A DNA stretch of 64,000 nucleotides from Druceiella hillmani (GCA_039881145.1 JAYKKI010000095.1:4949501-5013500); one strand, 5' to 3'. Shown: positions 12,840 through 23,559, counted from the first letter of the stretch. Notes: generated from the sequence alone by a model not told the origin. A program made the numbers and translations.

Positions 12840-13290
12840 AACAACTGGCTGTGCGATATTTTCCGCGAATCTCCTCAAGGTGTATTATTAACGCGAGGCA
12901 AGGGTCCGTCTCCCCGCGCACAAAACGCCACAACGAAACGGCACAATCGAATTCAAATTTTAATAACTTGTATTATTTACGATCTGGTTTAAAGTATATA
13001 AAATTTGTATGCGGAGCGATTATTGTGTTCCGTTTGAAGTGGTCCGCGCTGCGGCCGGCCCATAAATCACTGCGATATTTGACGAAATAATAAACACGGG
13101 GCGCAAGCATTCGCCAGTAGTGCAGTTATTGTGCCGTTTGTTTATACGGTAACGAGCGGAAACCAGGGCTCGCCAAGGGCACCGGCGACAGCGCTATTGC
13201 CGGTTTGCGTCTAAGAGCATTTATCAACACTTAACATTTGTTTCGGGTCGTGTTAGGGTGGGTCCCCACCACCGAAGACGCTCGGAGTAA
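12840..13290. promoter_or_regulatory. GC-rich block, possible regulatory element
   Basis: This 450-bp block is far richer in G+C than its surroundings and shows no repeat or TE signature. It contains CpG-rich strings such as 'gcgctgcggccggccc' (13045-13065) and 'accggcgacagcgctattgccgg' like text (13180-13205), and a short inverted repeat cagccag/ctggctg at its left edge (12825-12853). The frames are not convincing as exons. By contrast with the rest of the window it looks constrained, so an enhancer, promoter or non-coding exon is the working guess. No function can be assigned from sequence alone. Confidence 0.35.
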
Positions 13291-13377
13291 TGTTATTTAC
13301 TACTTAATATGAGGAATAATATTCTTAGGTACTGCATTTTTTAATTCTTTATGCTAATATAAGTCTTCGCCGATTTT

Positions 13378-13490
13378 TAGGGTTCCATACCTCAAAAGGA
13401 GAAACGGAACCCTTATAAGATCACTTACTTGTCTACCTTACTTGTTTTTCTCGGAAAAAACTTAACGCAGAAACTTGAAATTTATATTAA
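13378..13490 (+). repeat. Dispersed repeat family B, longer fragment
   Basis: Starts 'gggttccatacctcaaaagg', continues 'ggaacccttataagatcact' and 'cttgtctacc', then 'cagaaacttgaaattt'. This layout (the same ttcc/ggaa words twice, then a gtctgtc-like stretch) is characteristic of an abundant lepidopteran repeat. Confidence 0.55.
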
Positions 13491-13794
13491 AGTATATTAA
13501 ACTACATACATCTCAATATCCAACACTCAAATGTATTCGTGTGGAAATGTTAGAGCGGGGGGGTGCAAATTAAATACACTTTTTTTCTTTATTTTCATAT
13601 ATAGTATGGGTATCGTTTGAAAGGCTATAAGGGTTAGCTATAAGGACCTAAAAAAATATATATATACACTCTGACCCTTATTTCCCACTAAATCTATACT
13701 TATTGACCCTTATTTCCCACTAAATTCATGAAAAAATAGGGTTTTTAATAAACCCTCGCAAAACTTATAAGATAACTATAGCGAATAAACTTTA

Positions 13795-13935
13795 TATTTG
13801 CGTTGCGAAAAATTAATATTTATAAATAGTTTAATGGAAATACTATGTACCCTTAAATGTTTATAAGTACCTAAATGTGTACGGAATCCTTGTGGGGCGA
13901 ATTCTACTCGCACTTGACACGTTTTATTGCAAATA
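13795..13935 (-). repeat. Dispersed repeat family A, copy 2
   Basis: Well-preserved copy, minus strand: 'caagtgcgagtagaattcgc', 'ttccgtacacatttag', 'ataaacatttaag', and 'ctatttataaatattaattttt' can all be read within it. Confidence 0.7.
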
Positions 13936-14557
13936 GAATACGTATTGAAATTAAGACTTGCGCGCAACACACTCAATTGTTTCATTGCATATTTACTGCG
14001 GTGTCGATTTTGGTACCAGTTCTCTATTTATTGTTATGAAAATGGTATATTTTGTAGATGTACCATGATTTGTTATTAAACTTGGTTATTAATTTACTTT
14101 AATTAGTTTATTTCGTCCAAATCATTATTTAGGGTAAAATATAAGATATAAAAAAAAAATATTTTTTTATATTGGATATTTTTAGGTACGCCTTAAACAT
14201 ATTATCCTAAGTCAGCATTTGTCACAAACCCGGTTTTTTTAACCTTCCAGCCTGACTTTTTTAGAACTTTTAATATGAAAAGTTGAAGAGTCATCAAAAT
14301 GTTTATTTTTAAAAGGCTAAATCACAATCACACTTTAACAATCTTATAATTGACTCAAAAGTATAAACTTCGGTATTAAACGAAAACAAGGATTATATGG
14401 AATTGTACCAACACTTATTTAGCATTGTGATAATTCAGATAATCAACATAAATATTAAGTTTGTTGTAATGTCTTTTTAATAATCTTATGTCTTATACAA
14501 AATACCAATTGTTTTATTAAACGACAAATGAAATTACAAATCATTGCACATTACTTA

Positions 14558-15022
14558 CGAAGGGGCGTTTTTAAGCTGCGGAATGGAAAGGCAGGCCATT
14601 AGTAAAGGTGATTAACGAAATTTTGGCTTATTAAGCAACTCATTATTAGTATAAATACCAAGTTTTATCATAATGGGATCATTAGGCTTTGAACTATCGT
14701 CAAACAAACAACTCAATCTGGAATCTGGATATTTTGGAACACCCACCCTACAGTCTTGACCTGTCTCTCAGTGATTATTATTTGTTCCCAAACTTTAAAA
14801 AAAACTTCGTGGAAAGAAGTTTTCAAGCGATGAAGAAGTGAAGGACGCAGTTTCAGATTATTTTTCGGGCAAAGACGAAACATTTTTTATGAAGGTATAC
14901 ATAAGCTAATTGAAAGATCTGAAAAATGTATTAGGGTAGCAGGGGGGTATATTGAAAAAGAAAAATAATTTTTTTTTCTCACTCCTTATCCTCCATTCCG
15001 CGAACTTAAAAACGCCCCCTCG
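14558..15022 (+). mobile_element. Internally deleted mariner element
   Basis: The 465-bp element is bounded by TA dinucleotides (14556-14557 and 15023-15024). Its inverted ends match at about 28 of 31 positions: left begins 'cgaaggggcgtttttaag', right reversed begins 'cgagggggcgtttttaag'. The interior keeps only the C-terminal part of a mariner transposase on the plus strand. Confidence 0.85.
14700..14965 (+). pseudogene. Mariner transposase C-terminal remnant
   Basis: Plus-strand frames give 'DILEHPPYSLDLSLSDYYLF', the mariner block around the third catalytic Asp (usual form PPYSPDLxPSDYHLF), then, with a frameshift, 'SSDEEVKDAVSDYFSGQDET' and 'GIHKLIERSEKCI', the usual mariner C-terminus before the stop near 14965. 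The first two catalytic aspartates and the DNA-binding domain are missing, so it cannot be active. The SPD to SLD and APSD to SLSD changes may be decay. The family is of the DD34D type judging from this block, but the spacing cannot be measured because the second Asp is deleted. Confidence 0.85.
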
Positions 15023-16204
15023 TAATATGTTAACGATACACTAATCCCATTTTCAGTGATATCTAAATTGTCTGGATTTTTCGCGAATGTCACATTTTTT
15101 TTCACGAATGTTAGAAATTTTCAAATTTCGTTATGGTAATCCTGCCCTTCGGCGATAAATATTCGGTGTCGAATCATTAAGAATTTGTTGATGTTTCCAA
15201 TCAGTGTTGAAAGACAGAGAATATGCTGAAAACACTGGCATGTTCATCGCCTGAGTTATATAAGCCGAGCACATGCAGTATATGATTAAATTGTTTCAAA
15301 GTTAAAGTTTCAATTATTGGTTCGTTGTTGCTCTTATATTTATTATCGTTTTTATTAAATGCTCTAATAAGTTACTAAATAGTTTAATTTTAATTATTTA
15401 AAAGAGTACGTAATTATCATTGGAAAAGCCTCGTCTGCGATTATTAAAAAAAACAGCTGGACATGTTTACAAAAAATTGCGAAATACGAAACTGTCATCC
15501 ATGTGGTATAGACCAATATTAACCACTTATATTTAAGCAACCAAAATACAGGAAAAAATACCTAACAATATTAAATATTTTGAATACCTTGCTTGGCTTG
15601 ATGCTAAATGTTAACTGACCGCTATAGGTGTCAACTCATAGGGAGAAAAAGCAGTTCAGGAAATAAAAAAAAAATAAGGTATATGTTATTTTTATTATTG
15701 AAAAATATCTAAATTCTTACCAAAAATTGACACACATAACAAAAAAAAACACTTTTTGGTGCTTTATTTCCAATATAATATCACATTTCTGTGAAAAATC
15801 TTAAATTTTTGCAAATAAATCAACTGTGAAACATTAAAATAAATAATTTCTGACTCTACTACTTATAATGTTTAATGCATGACCTAGCAGTGTTTAAAAT
15901 CGGGGAATTTTGAAACATTCCGGGATACGGAAAGCAATCAAAATTATGATATTAACTCTGGGAGAATCGCAGAATTCTGAGACGGTTGATGATTGCTATT
16001 GAAACTGATGACCAAAGTTCTTAGAAAGTTCAAAAATCGCGTAGTTAGAATATATTGCAACGTTTAAAATTTCTTTTTCCTTTCAAGCTTCAAGTACATG
16101 GCCTAAAATAGGGAAAAAATATTTTATATTCCAAAAACGCGAACTCGAGTTTTTCATGGAAATGATTATATTATATTAACGGAGACTAAAAAACACAAAA
16201 TAAA
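15023..16204. other. AT-rich, nothing recognised
   Basis: No ORF, RNA gene or repeat that I can support. Confidence 0.4.
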
Positions 16205-16455
16205 AGTATATGTATGTACGTGTACGCGTGCTTCTACGTAAGCATATGTATTTAATTTGTATATTTGTGCATCTTCATATATATGGGCCTGTGCGTATAC
16301 GTATACATATGCTGTGCATGCACACATATGTATGTGTATGCGTGTGCGTGTGCGTATGCTTTGTATATGTGGTGTGCATATACGTATGGGTATGTATATG
16401 TGCATGTACCTATGCGTATGCATCTACGTGTGCATATATATACGTATATAAGTGC
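16205..16455. repeat. Alternating purine-pyrimidine tract
   Basis: About 250 bp of mixed TA, TG, CG and CA steps that keep purine-pyrimidine alternation for long runs ('gtgtatgcgtgtgcgtgtgc' at about 16335-16354). Several overlapping open frames on both strands here are by-products of the low complexity and are not genes. Such tracts can adopt Z-DNA. Confidence 0.8.
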
Positions 16456-16944
16456 CCACCTAAACCAATGAGTTTAATTGATCGAGTGCCAGTTTTTTTG
16501 TTCTAACCATATTATCATAGATATTTTACATAGAACAAAAATGACTTGGATCATTTTTAAATTTTTTGCACATTATTTGTATATACCTAACTAACTCAAC
16601 AATACATATCTCGTTTCTCTATGAAAAATCGGTCTTGGATTTTTCTATCTAAAAATAGTTCGAAGATACTTAGTTCCAAGAATATCAGCACCCTGTTTAA
16701 ATTAGGTTATAATATATTATATTATCTAATTTAAAATATTATCTTACGTGCGTCTTATACGAGAAATATGCATACCTATCTCAAACTTTTTAATTTAACG
16801 CCATTCCCATTATACGGAAAAATATATACTTATTATGTGCGGCGGTTCCATACCGTTAATTTAGTTGTTTGACGATATCACAGTCGGACTAAATTTTGTA
16901 GATGTATTGACTAGGACTTTTATCGAGTAGTCTACATATGAGAA

Positions 16945-16987
16945 CCTATGAAGTGTGGAATGTGCAAGTCATTCCACACTTCATAGG
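16945..16987. repeat. Perfect 18-bp hairpin
   Basis: Arms 16945-16962 and 16970-16987 (cctatgaagtgtggaatg and its complement) are perfect, with a 7-nt loop. Confidence 0.85.
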
Positions 16988-17817
16988 ATTTGAATTATTA
17001 TTCCATCCGCTGTGCATAGATTTTACGGAACCTGTTCTTACATGTGATCGAAACCGGGTGCGTGAACTTGCAAGGATGTCAAGTGACAACATTTCTTTAT
17101 TGTACAAGTCGCACAACCATCGTAGCGGTGATCTGATACCGGCGTTTGTTTGTGGGTTTTCGACATAAAATAATAGACGATTACGAGTTAGTTTGGGAGT
17201 TCGAATCTTTATCTTACAAAATAATCGCGAAATACGGAGTCAAGTAATATTTTGGGCTTTAGTGAAATAATACAAATCAAATAATAAAAATCAAATTAGC
17301 CTTGGTTTTGGTTTTTGAAGGGATTTTTTTTGAGTGCGATGAGAGTAGAATGTCAATGTCGCAACGTTTTAATGCAACGTCTAAATATAACGAATCTAAC
17401 ACAAGTAGCACGGAAAATAGGTATTAAGCTAAAAACCGATAAAGATGAACAAGATAGAATAAGATAAGAAGTGTATGTATACGTGAAAATAAACAAAAAT
17501 GGCACTCATTACTGCTGTCAGCTGTTTTATACGTAATGTATGTCAAAAGTAAACTGTCAAAATTTTGTCGATTTATTTATCTATTTATGATTTGATTAAT
17601 TACTAATTTTGCGTGTACTTTCTCCATTACAGGGCTATCAATATATTTACTTAATTTATTTATAAATTCTCAACGAACGTGCATATATATCTAGTTGTCA
17701 ACGGGAACAATAACATCCAGACTTCCTTTTGTCAAATTTAGCTGTGTTCTGGTACTGGCATTGCGGTTACTTTTTAATTTTTGTTACTTTTCTAGAATAA
17801 AAAATATTACTTAATTA

Positions 17818-17867
17818 ATTTTTCTTGAGTACAAAATATCACTCGATATTTTGTACTCAAGAAAAAT
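17818..17867. repeat. Perfect 23-bp hairpin
   Basis: Arms 17818-17840 and 17845-17867 are perfectly complementary with a 4-nt loop (actc). The arm contains cttgagtacaaaatatc. No coding context. Confidence 0.9.
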
Positions 17868-18746
17868 AACGTACGCATTTTGTTTCTTTTTTAGAAGAAT
17901 TTATGTGTGTCAACCTGCAATAAAAAGGTCATGTTGGTGATATCGTTTGTAACGAAGGGTTTAGAATTAGTAAAATATAGGCAAATACAAATTAAAAATT
18001 TTAAAATTATAAGAAACATAAGGAATTGGTACTTATCTGTGTTACTCGCCAACCTATATTAATTGGGGCCGCCAGTTGGGTTTGATTGATTAGTATATAC
18101 ACTTGACAACATGATAATTTAAATCATGCTCACTGAATAAATAAATAAGATGATTTAAATTTAACGTTAATTTTCCATTTAAACATACTCTTAAAAATAC
18201 AATTTAATTTTTAAAATTTAAATCGAAATCATCTGTCCGTCACTATCCACTGACTACTAAGTCACCGACTAGTCGGTCCATCTATACGTGTGACGCTGGA
18301 TATACTTGGATTTAAAATTCGTATAATTATATTGACGGCGAGAATATTTTCTTTAAACAAACCACTCACTAAACCAGCTCTATAAATTTATTTCAAGTAT
18401 ATTCAATTTTATAGCAATAAATGGTAGTACTGAAGGTAATAAAACAGTATATTAATTTTTTTTTCTACTTTTCAAATAAAATATTTTAAACCCATTCTGA
18501 ATCGGCTGCTTGAGATCTATATTGGCAACTCAGGTTTACAAATGAATGATTAAATTTAAAACAAAAATAGTGAGGTACCTGATATTGCTCGGGTTTATTT
18601 CGAGTCGGATTCAAATGATTAAGTAATCAATAAATTGAATATTCCTAGTCTCTGAAGATCCGGGAAAAAACCCTCTCAATGCTATAACAAAATGAATTTT
18701 TTTCAGAGAAATACAAGATGAAAATTCCTCTAATCTAAATTCTAAT
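17868..18746. other. AT-rich, nothing recognised
   Basis: No supported gene or named repeat. Confidence 0.4.
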
Positions 18747-18820
18747 GTTGTATAGATATAAGTCGATTTTTTATTTTTCTTAGCTAAGAAAAATAAAAAA
18801 TCGACTTATATATATACAAC
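18747..18820. repeat. 74-bp near-perfect palindrome
   Basis: The two 37-nt halves meet at 18783/18784 with no loop and differ at one position (18755 against its partner). The inner 28 bp on each side (18756-18783, 18784-18811) are perfect. The centre reads cttagctaag. Confidence 0.9.
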
Positions 18821-19257
18821 TATATTCAAGAAAGTTAGTCGTTATCGAGTCCGCAAAGCCGCCTTTGTACTTGAAAAATATATAAAATATGACAAAATAA
18901 AACATTAAATTGGATTTTTATTTTATTAATCTTAAAAATAACTTTTTATTTTTAGAATATAATTTAGATGTGTATACAGATGATAGACAAAGTCAATTAT
19001 AATCTTAAAAGCTTAAAGTAGCGCACCTATACGTAATAGATTCATGAATAACCATTTTATTGACTATATGGTATATTGAACATGCAATTGACTATATAAT
19101 TTACACAACTTAATAAAAAACAGAGAAAAATTTAAATTTACCTCACATATTCGGATTGTGATATATAAATAAATAGTAATAATATAGGGAAACAAAGAAT
19201 AAAGATACATATACAATGTTGAGATAACATAAATTAATTATTTATTAGGTTTCCTAT
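18821..19257. other. AT-rich, nothing recognised
   Basis: No supported feature. Confidence 0.4.
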
Positions 19258-19567
19258 ATCAATAATTGTTCACAATTAAATGAAACTACGTGATGTAGTA
19301 TTATTTCTACTTTCTTTAATTTTTTTACCACGACCTAGGTTTCGTTGTATTACAACATCTTCAGGTGGGATATTAGCATGTTTGCTGCATGCTTTGCAAA
19401 GTAGCATCTTTGCTAATATCCCACCTGAAGATGTTGTAATACAACGAAACTTAGGTCGTGGTAAAGAAATTAAAGTAAGTAGAAATAATACTACATCACG
19501 TAGTTTCATTTAATTGTGAATAATGAATTTCTACAAAATGAACGCCAAATATTTTCAATCAATAATT
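19258..19567 (+). mobile_element. Long-hairpin element, copy 1, with target duplication
   Basis: The element is a giant inverted repeat: arms of about 110 nt (19269-19378 and 19411-19520) with only a few mismatches, a short centre, and a non-palindromic 3' tail of 37-38 nt (19521-19557) reading from taatgaattt to attttca. A 10-bp direct repeat (atcaataatt) flanks it at 19258-19267 and 19558-19567. The same arms and tail recur at 57425-57705. Because it is a palindrome, both strands carry nearly the same 77-codon frame; that is an effect of symmetry, not evidence for a protein. Transcribed, it would fold into a long double-stranded RNA. Confidence 0.85.
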
Positions 19568-19849
19568 ATATAAATATTCACACCTGATCGTAATTAAATT
19601 AAAGAAATAAATACATTTACCAAATATGAATCTTAAATTGTGTTGTATATACATTTCAAAATTTTAAACTTTACATATTCACGTTTTCAATTACTCTTTT
19701 TGCAATCCTAACATGATCCATAAATATCACATATCTTAATCAATCTACCTTACAATATCTTACCTAATTTTTCTCTTCAACACAAAATTAATACTAATCG
19801 TTCAACTATTTAAACTGTCTATCGATAACATTTCTAAATCGATAACCAG

Positions 19850-20410
19850 CTACCCTGCCATAGCTATTACCTCCCTATCGTCAACTTCCATTTTACGATT
19901 CTAAGAAGCAAAGTAGACCCGTGACTCACGGCCGAAATCAATAAAAAGCTCTTTCTCCTTACAAACTCCGTCTCAAACGAAAACGAAGTGAGACATCGTT
20001 AAAATGTTTTGTAAATTATCCGACAGTGTGTCGTAAAAGCGCGCATTTAATATCGTTATGGATAAATTTGTGATAAATAGTAAGCCACGGTCCTTTATGG
20101 GTATTACTTTTTTACATTTATACGCTCGGCCCACAATGCTCGCGCTTTGACGCTCGTGTTTAGCTTTTGTGGAGTCACGTTTATTGGCGAGCTCGCATTA
20201 TGAATTCGCTATCAGCACAAGCAGACGGTTAAGGAGGACTGAGATTATGATAAACATCGATACAATGTGTGCCTTGTTTAACAAGTCATCTAATTACTAT
20301 CATAAAGGCTCATATAAACGGTATCCCGCTTTTCGGCGTAGTCTCTTCATGAGTGTCGCTCTCAGATTTTATTACTCTTTATTCGTTTTATGGCTTCCTG
20401 AGATTTGACT
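19850..20410. promoter_or_regulatory. GC-richer block A, possible enhancer
   Basis: A block without TE or tandem signature and with raised G+C. It holds homeodomain- and CCAAT-type words: 'cctttatggg' (20093-20102), 'tttattggc' (20180-20188), 'attatgaattcg'. The order 'cttttttac', 'cgctcgg', 'tttattggc' is found again in block B at 24330-24373. No convincing exon is seen; the 79-codon frame at 20169-20408 lacks domain features. Confidence 0.35.
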
Positions 20411-21336
20411 CGTATAAGAGAATATGAGTAGGTACTTAGAATATTAATTCTGTAGTATAGTTGAGCGAGAGTGCAATATTTTAAGGATAGTTTTTTTTTA
20501 AACAATATGTGTTTTAAAACTTTGTTCTTTTTATATATATTCTAACAAGATGATGATGAAACTAGCAATAATTTTTATTTAATTATTTATGTTATACTTT
20601 TCGAATCAACTTTATACGTTAATGACTTGTACGCATATTCCATTGATTTTTATTGAATAGCATTACAGACAAATGAAAAGTAGAGTGAATAATAACACGA
20701 AGAGCTTGTATGAAAAAGAAATGGTTGTGATTCTGAAAGTTCGTAAATTTGTTTTATGAATGAGCTATTACGATACAGCTATTAATGGGATAGCATTGCC
20801 GCAAGGCAATCTGAATATTTATAACTGATATCATTATAATCCTAAATCAAACACAATTCAGTTTGACCTTGGCACGCTTGCTATAAAAGTACAAATGAAA
20901 AGAGCAACTAAATATTGCCATCTATGTTATTATTTTGCTCTTGCCTTCTACATAATTCTATTCAAACCGAAAATAAAAATCTTAAAAAATTAATATTCAA
21001 TATTAATTGCATGCATATAGAAATAAAATGTAGATCCCAAGCTTTTTCTGGCGATAGCCGTATTATTAGAAAATTTTCCAAAACGCAGAAAGACGTTTTG
21101 TTAGATATTTCGATAAAATCAGACAGTGATAATAGACAACTACACATAAGCGTTAGTTGTTAACTCAATAGCAGTTGGGTAAAATCGTAAGAAAATATCT
21201 CAATTTTTGAGGACCGCTTTTAGAGTTTAGATGAAAAAGCGACATAGTATGCTTCAAAAGAATGTGCAGTCTTACGTTTTTAATTTTATACCGTGAACTG
21301 GAAAAAGTCAGAAAAGTACGTATTGAAATTTCCATA

Positions 21337-21345
<9 letters not shown>
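20411..21345. other. AT-rich; one nuclear-receptor half-site
   Basis: No gene is supported. The string TGACCTTGG (20864-20872) is a perfect extended half-site of the FTZ-F1/ERR type on the minus strand (CCAAGGTCA), which may occur by chance. Confidence 0.3.
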
Positions 21346-21391
<46 letters not shown>

Positions 21392-21396
21392 GTATA
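21343..21396. repeat. (TA)n microsatellite, left flank of mariner
   Basis: TA array ending directly at the mariner inverted repeat; it continues on the other side at 22651. Confidence 0.9.
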
Positions 21397-21398
21397 CA

Positions 21399-22650
21399 CA
21401 GAGTACCCAGTGGCAGATTTCAATGTTTAAAAAATTGTAAAAAAAAAACTACACCTCTAATACAAAGTAGGTTTATTTTAACTTTATAACAACAAATGCG
21501 GATTTAATTTTTTAAAAACCACATTGTCCAAATGGCGGCCATCGAGTCTGACACACTCTTCGAGTCTAGCACGCATGCTTTCAAAAACAAGTTTGCAGAG
21601 CGACTGGGGTATCCTACTGACTTCGACTCGAATATTTTCTTTAAGTTGTGTCACAGTGCTCGGATTTTAAGTATCCCCATAAGAAAAAGTCACATGGGCT
21701 TAAATTGGGTGACCTAGGTGGCCACGGTACGGTACCGTTTCGGGATATGTTTTTTTCTGGAAATAACTGCCGCACTGCATTCATGGACACATTATAAGTG
21801 TGAGGTGTGGCCCCGTCCTGATGGAACCATTTGTGTTGGTTGAATGATGGACTATTCTGTAGTTCTACTCTGAAAAAGTCATTTAACATCTGGGCATATC
21901 TCTCCGAATTCACAGTTACAGTTTGACCACTTTGATTTTCAAAGACATAAGGCCCTATGATTGCAAATGCAGACATGGCACACCAGACTGTTACTTGAGG
22001 CTTATGTAAAGGCTCTTGATGCGTTTGTCTTGGGTTGTGGACATCCCAGTAACGAAAGTTCTGCTTATTCACATATCCTCGAATGTGAAAGTGAGCTTCG
22101 TCACTAAAGAATATGTTGCTCATCCGGGTAGCAGTACGAAATCTCAACAACATCACCTCCGCGTAAGTTTTTCTTAATTCAAAGTTAGAATCGTGTAAAT
22201 CTTGAACAATTTGAATTTTATATGGATGGAACTTGAGCTTTTTTCGCATTATTACCTGTAAAGTTGTTTTCGGAATTCCCAATATCGGTGAACGTGTACG
22301 CAGTGATAAACGGGGTTTTCAACGACAGAAACCATAACACGCTCGACATTTTCATCCGTGGCTACCAATGGTGTAGGTCCTGGCCTGGGCCTATTTAATT
22401 TTGATCCTGTAGCTCTGAACCTTGCTACCCGTGACTAAATGAGGTTGATCGATTGGTCCATCACGTAATCGACGAATACTGTAACGATTATTAAATCGAC
22501 GGCGTGCTACAGACAGCGAAAATCCACTAGAAATGTACGCCTCGACGGCAAAAGCGGGGTGCTCTCCACTTTACTGTTCCATGGCTACTTATGTGTTGCG
22601 TTCAGAATCTATGTTTGTTCAAACTTTGAAACCTGCCACTGGACACCCTG
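21399..22650 (-). mobile_element. DD41D (rosa-type) mariner, nearly full length
   Basis: A 1252-bp element bounded by inverted ends: left 'cagagtacccagtggcag', right reversed 'cagggtgtccagtggcag', 18 of 22 positions identical. TA repeats lie on both sides, as expected for TA target use. It contains one minus-strand transposase pseudogene covering most of its length. Two bases (ca) intervene between the left TA and the inverted repeat, so the exact left end is open by 2 nt. Confidence 0.88.
21484..22582 (-). pseudogene. Mariner transposase, DD41D
   Basis: Cut-and-paste transposase of the IS630-Tc1-mariner superfamily. Reading starts at an ATG at 22582 but has a stop at codon 4. The N-terminal helix-turn-helix region (VARRRFNNRYSIRRLRDG) is followed by a frameshift near 22450. 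The uninterrupted part (22282-21641) carries all three catalytic acids: D in SDEAHF, D in QDGATPHT and D in SPNLSPCDFFLW. I count 41 residues between the second and third, which defines the DD41D group known as rosa. A frameshift near 21650 precedes the C-terminal part, which ends at a TAA at 21484-21486. At least three lesions make it inactive, but the intact catalytic core suggests a fairly recent arrival. Confidence 0.9.
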
Positions 22651-22676
22651 TATATATATATATATATATATATATT
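22651..22676. repeat. (TA)n microsatellite, right flank of mariner
   Basis: Short TA array directly after the right inverted end of the mariner; with 21343-21396 it appears to be one array split by the insertion. Confidence 0.9.
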
Positions 22677-22892
22677 ATTTAATGACTATTATCTAATAAT
22701 AAGTAAGAATACAATACAATATACAATTACAAAATTCAAAATGAATTTAAACTTATCAACCCTACTAACAAAACAAAATTGTTACACTGCTTTATTTAAA
22801 AATTATTCCGTTATTTCAAATTCTAAAATGTTAACGGACATGTAACATTAACTTCCATGTTTGAAAGTTACGACAATTTGTTGCCATGATAA

Positions 22893-23015
22893 ATAAAACT
22901 TGTCAAGTGCGAGTAAAATTCGCAGTACCGAAGGTTCTGTACATATTTTAGCACTTACAAACATTTAAGTGTACATATTTCTATTAAACTATTTAGAAAT
23001 ATTAATTTTTCATAA
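22893..23015 (+). repeat. Dispersed repeat family A, copy 3
   Basis: Plus-strand copy: 'caagtgcgagtaaaattcgc', 'ttctgtacatattttagcac', 'acaaacatttaag', 'ctattaaactatttagaaat', 'attaatttttcataa'. Confidence 0.7.
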
Positions 23016-23245
23016 CTTCAAAAATTATAATATTGTGAAATTGAGACAAAAATTGTGTTTCAAAAATGGAAATATCTAGAATCACCCATAATTTTCTTAC
23101 AAACAAAAAAGCCACTAATGCTTCTAAAAACTCTAATTTTCATTATTTAACTTGTTTTTTGCTTTTCTGCGTTTTTCAACATATATCTATAGATGTTCTA
23201 CCTGAAATTATGAAAAAATATTTTTAAGACCCTTAACTAACCTTG

Positions 23246-23306
<61 letters not shown>
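23246..23306. repeat. (CA)n(TA)n microsatellite
   Basis: A short CA run followed by about 50 bp of TA. Open frames across it on the minus strand are artefacts of the repeat. Confidence 0.95.
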
Positions 23307-23308
<2 letters not shown>

Positions 23309-23559
23309 TTTTTTTTCGTGTAATAGACAGCTGATGAGATATGTGCTCTTGATAGTCTTTATCATTAGCCGCATCGCATTTATGTTATCTTCAGTTATCG
23401 CTCGTTGTGGGACATCTCTCACGGAGATATATTGAACTCATTAAATTAGTTCTAAACGACAGCGCGATATGGGGCTTTGTCATAAAATTCCAATCGAAGT
23501 CGATCGTAACTTTGTTCTTGATTTGATGATTAAGTGGATTACCAAAATCTAAATATATT

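Noticed and set aside
16166..16506. Several overlapping cysteine- and tyrosine-rich frames on both strands
   Set aside because: They are translations of the TG/TA/CA tract and have no independent support.
19276..19513. 77-codon open frames on both strands encoding nearly the same peptide
   Set aside because: They lie in the palindromic arms of the hairpin element; symmetry makes both strands read alike, and the second copy does not keep the full frame.
21532..21717. 61-codon plus-strand frame
   Set aside because: Antisense to the C-terminal part of the mariner transposase.
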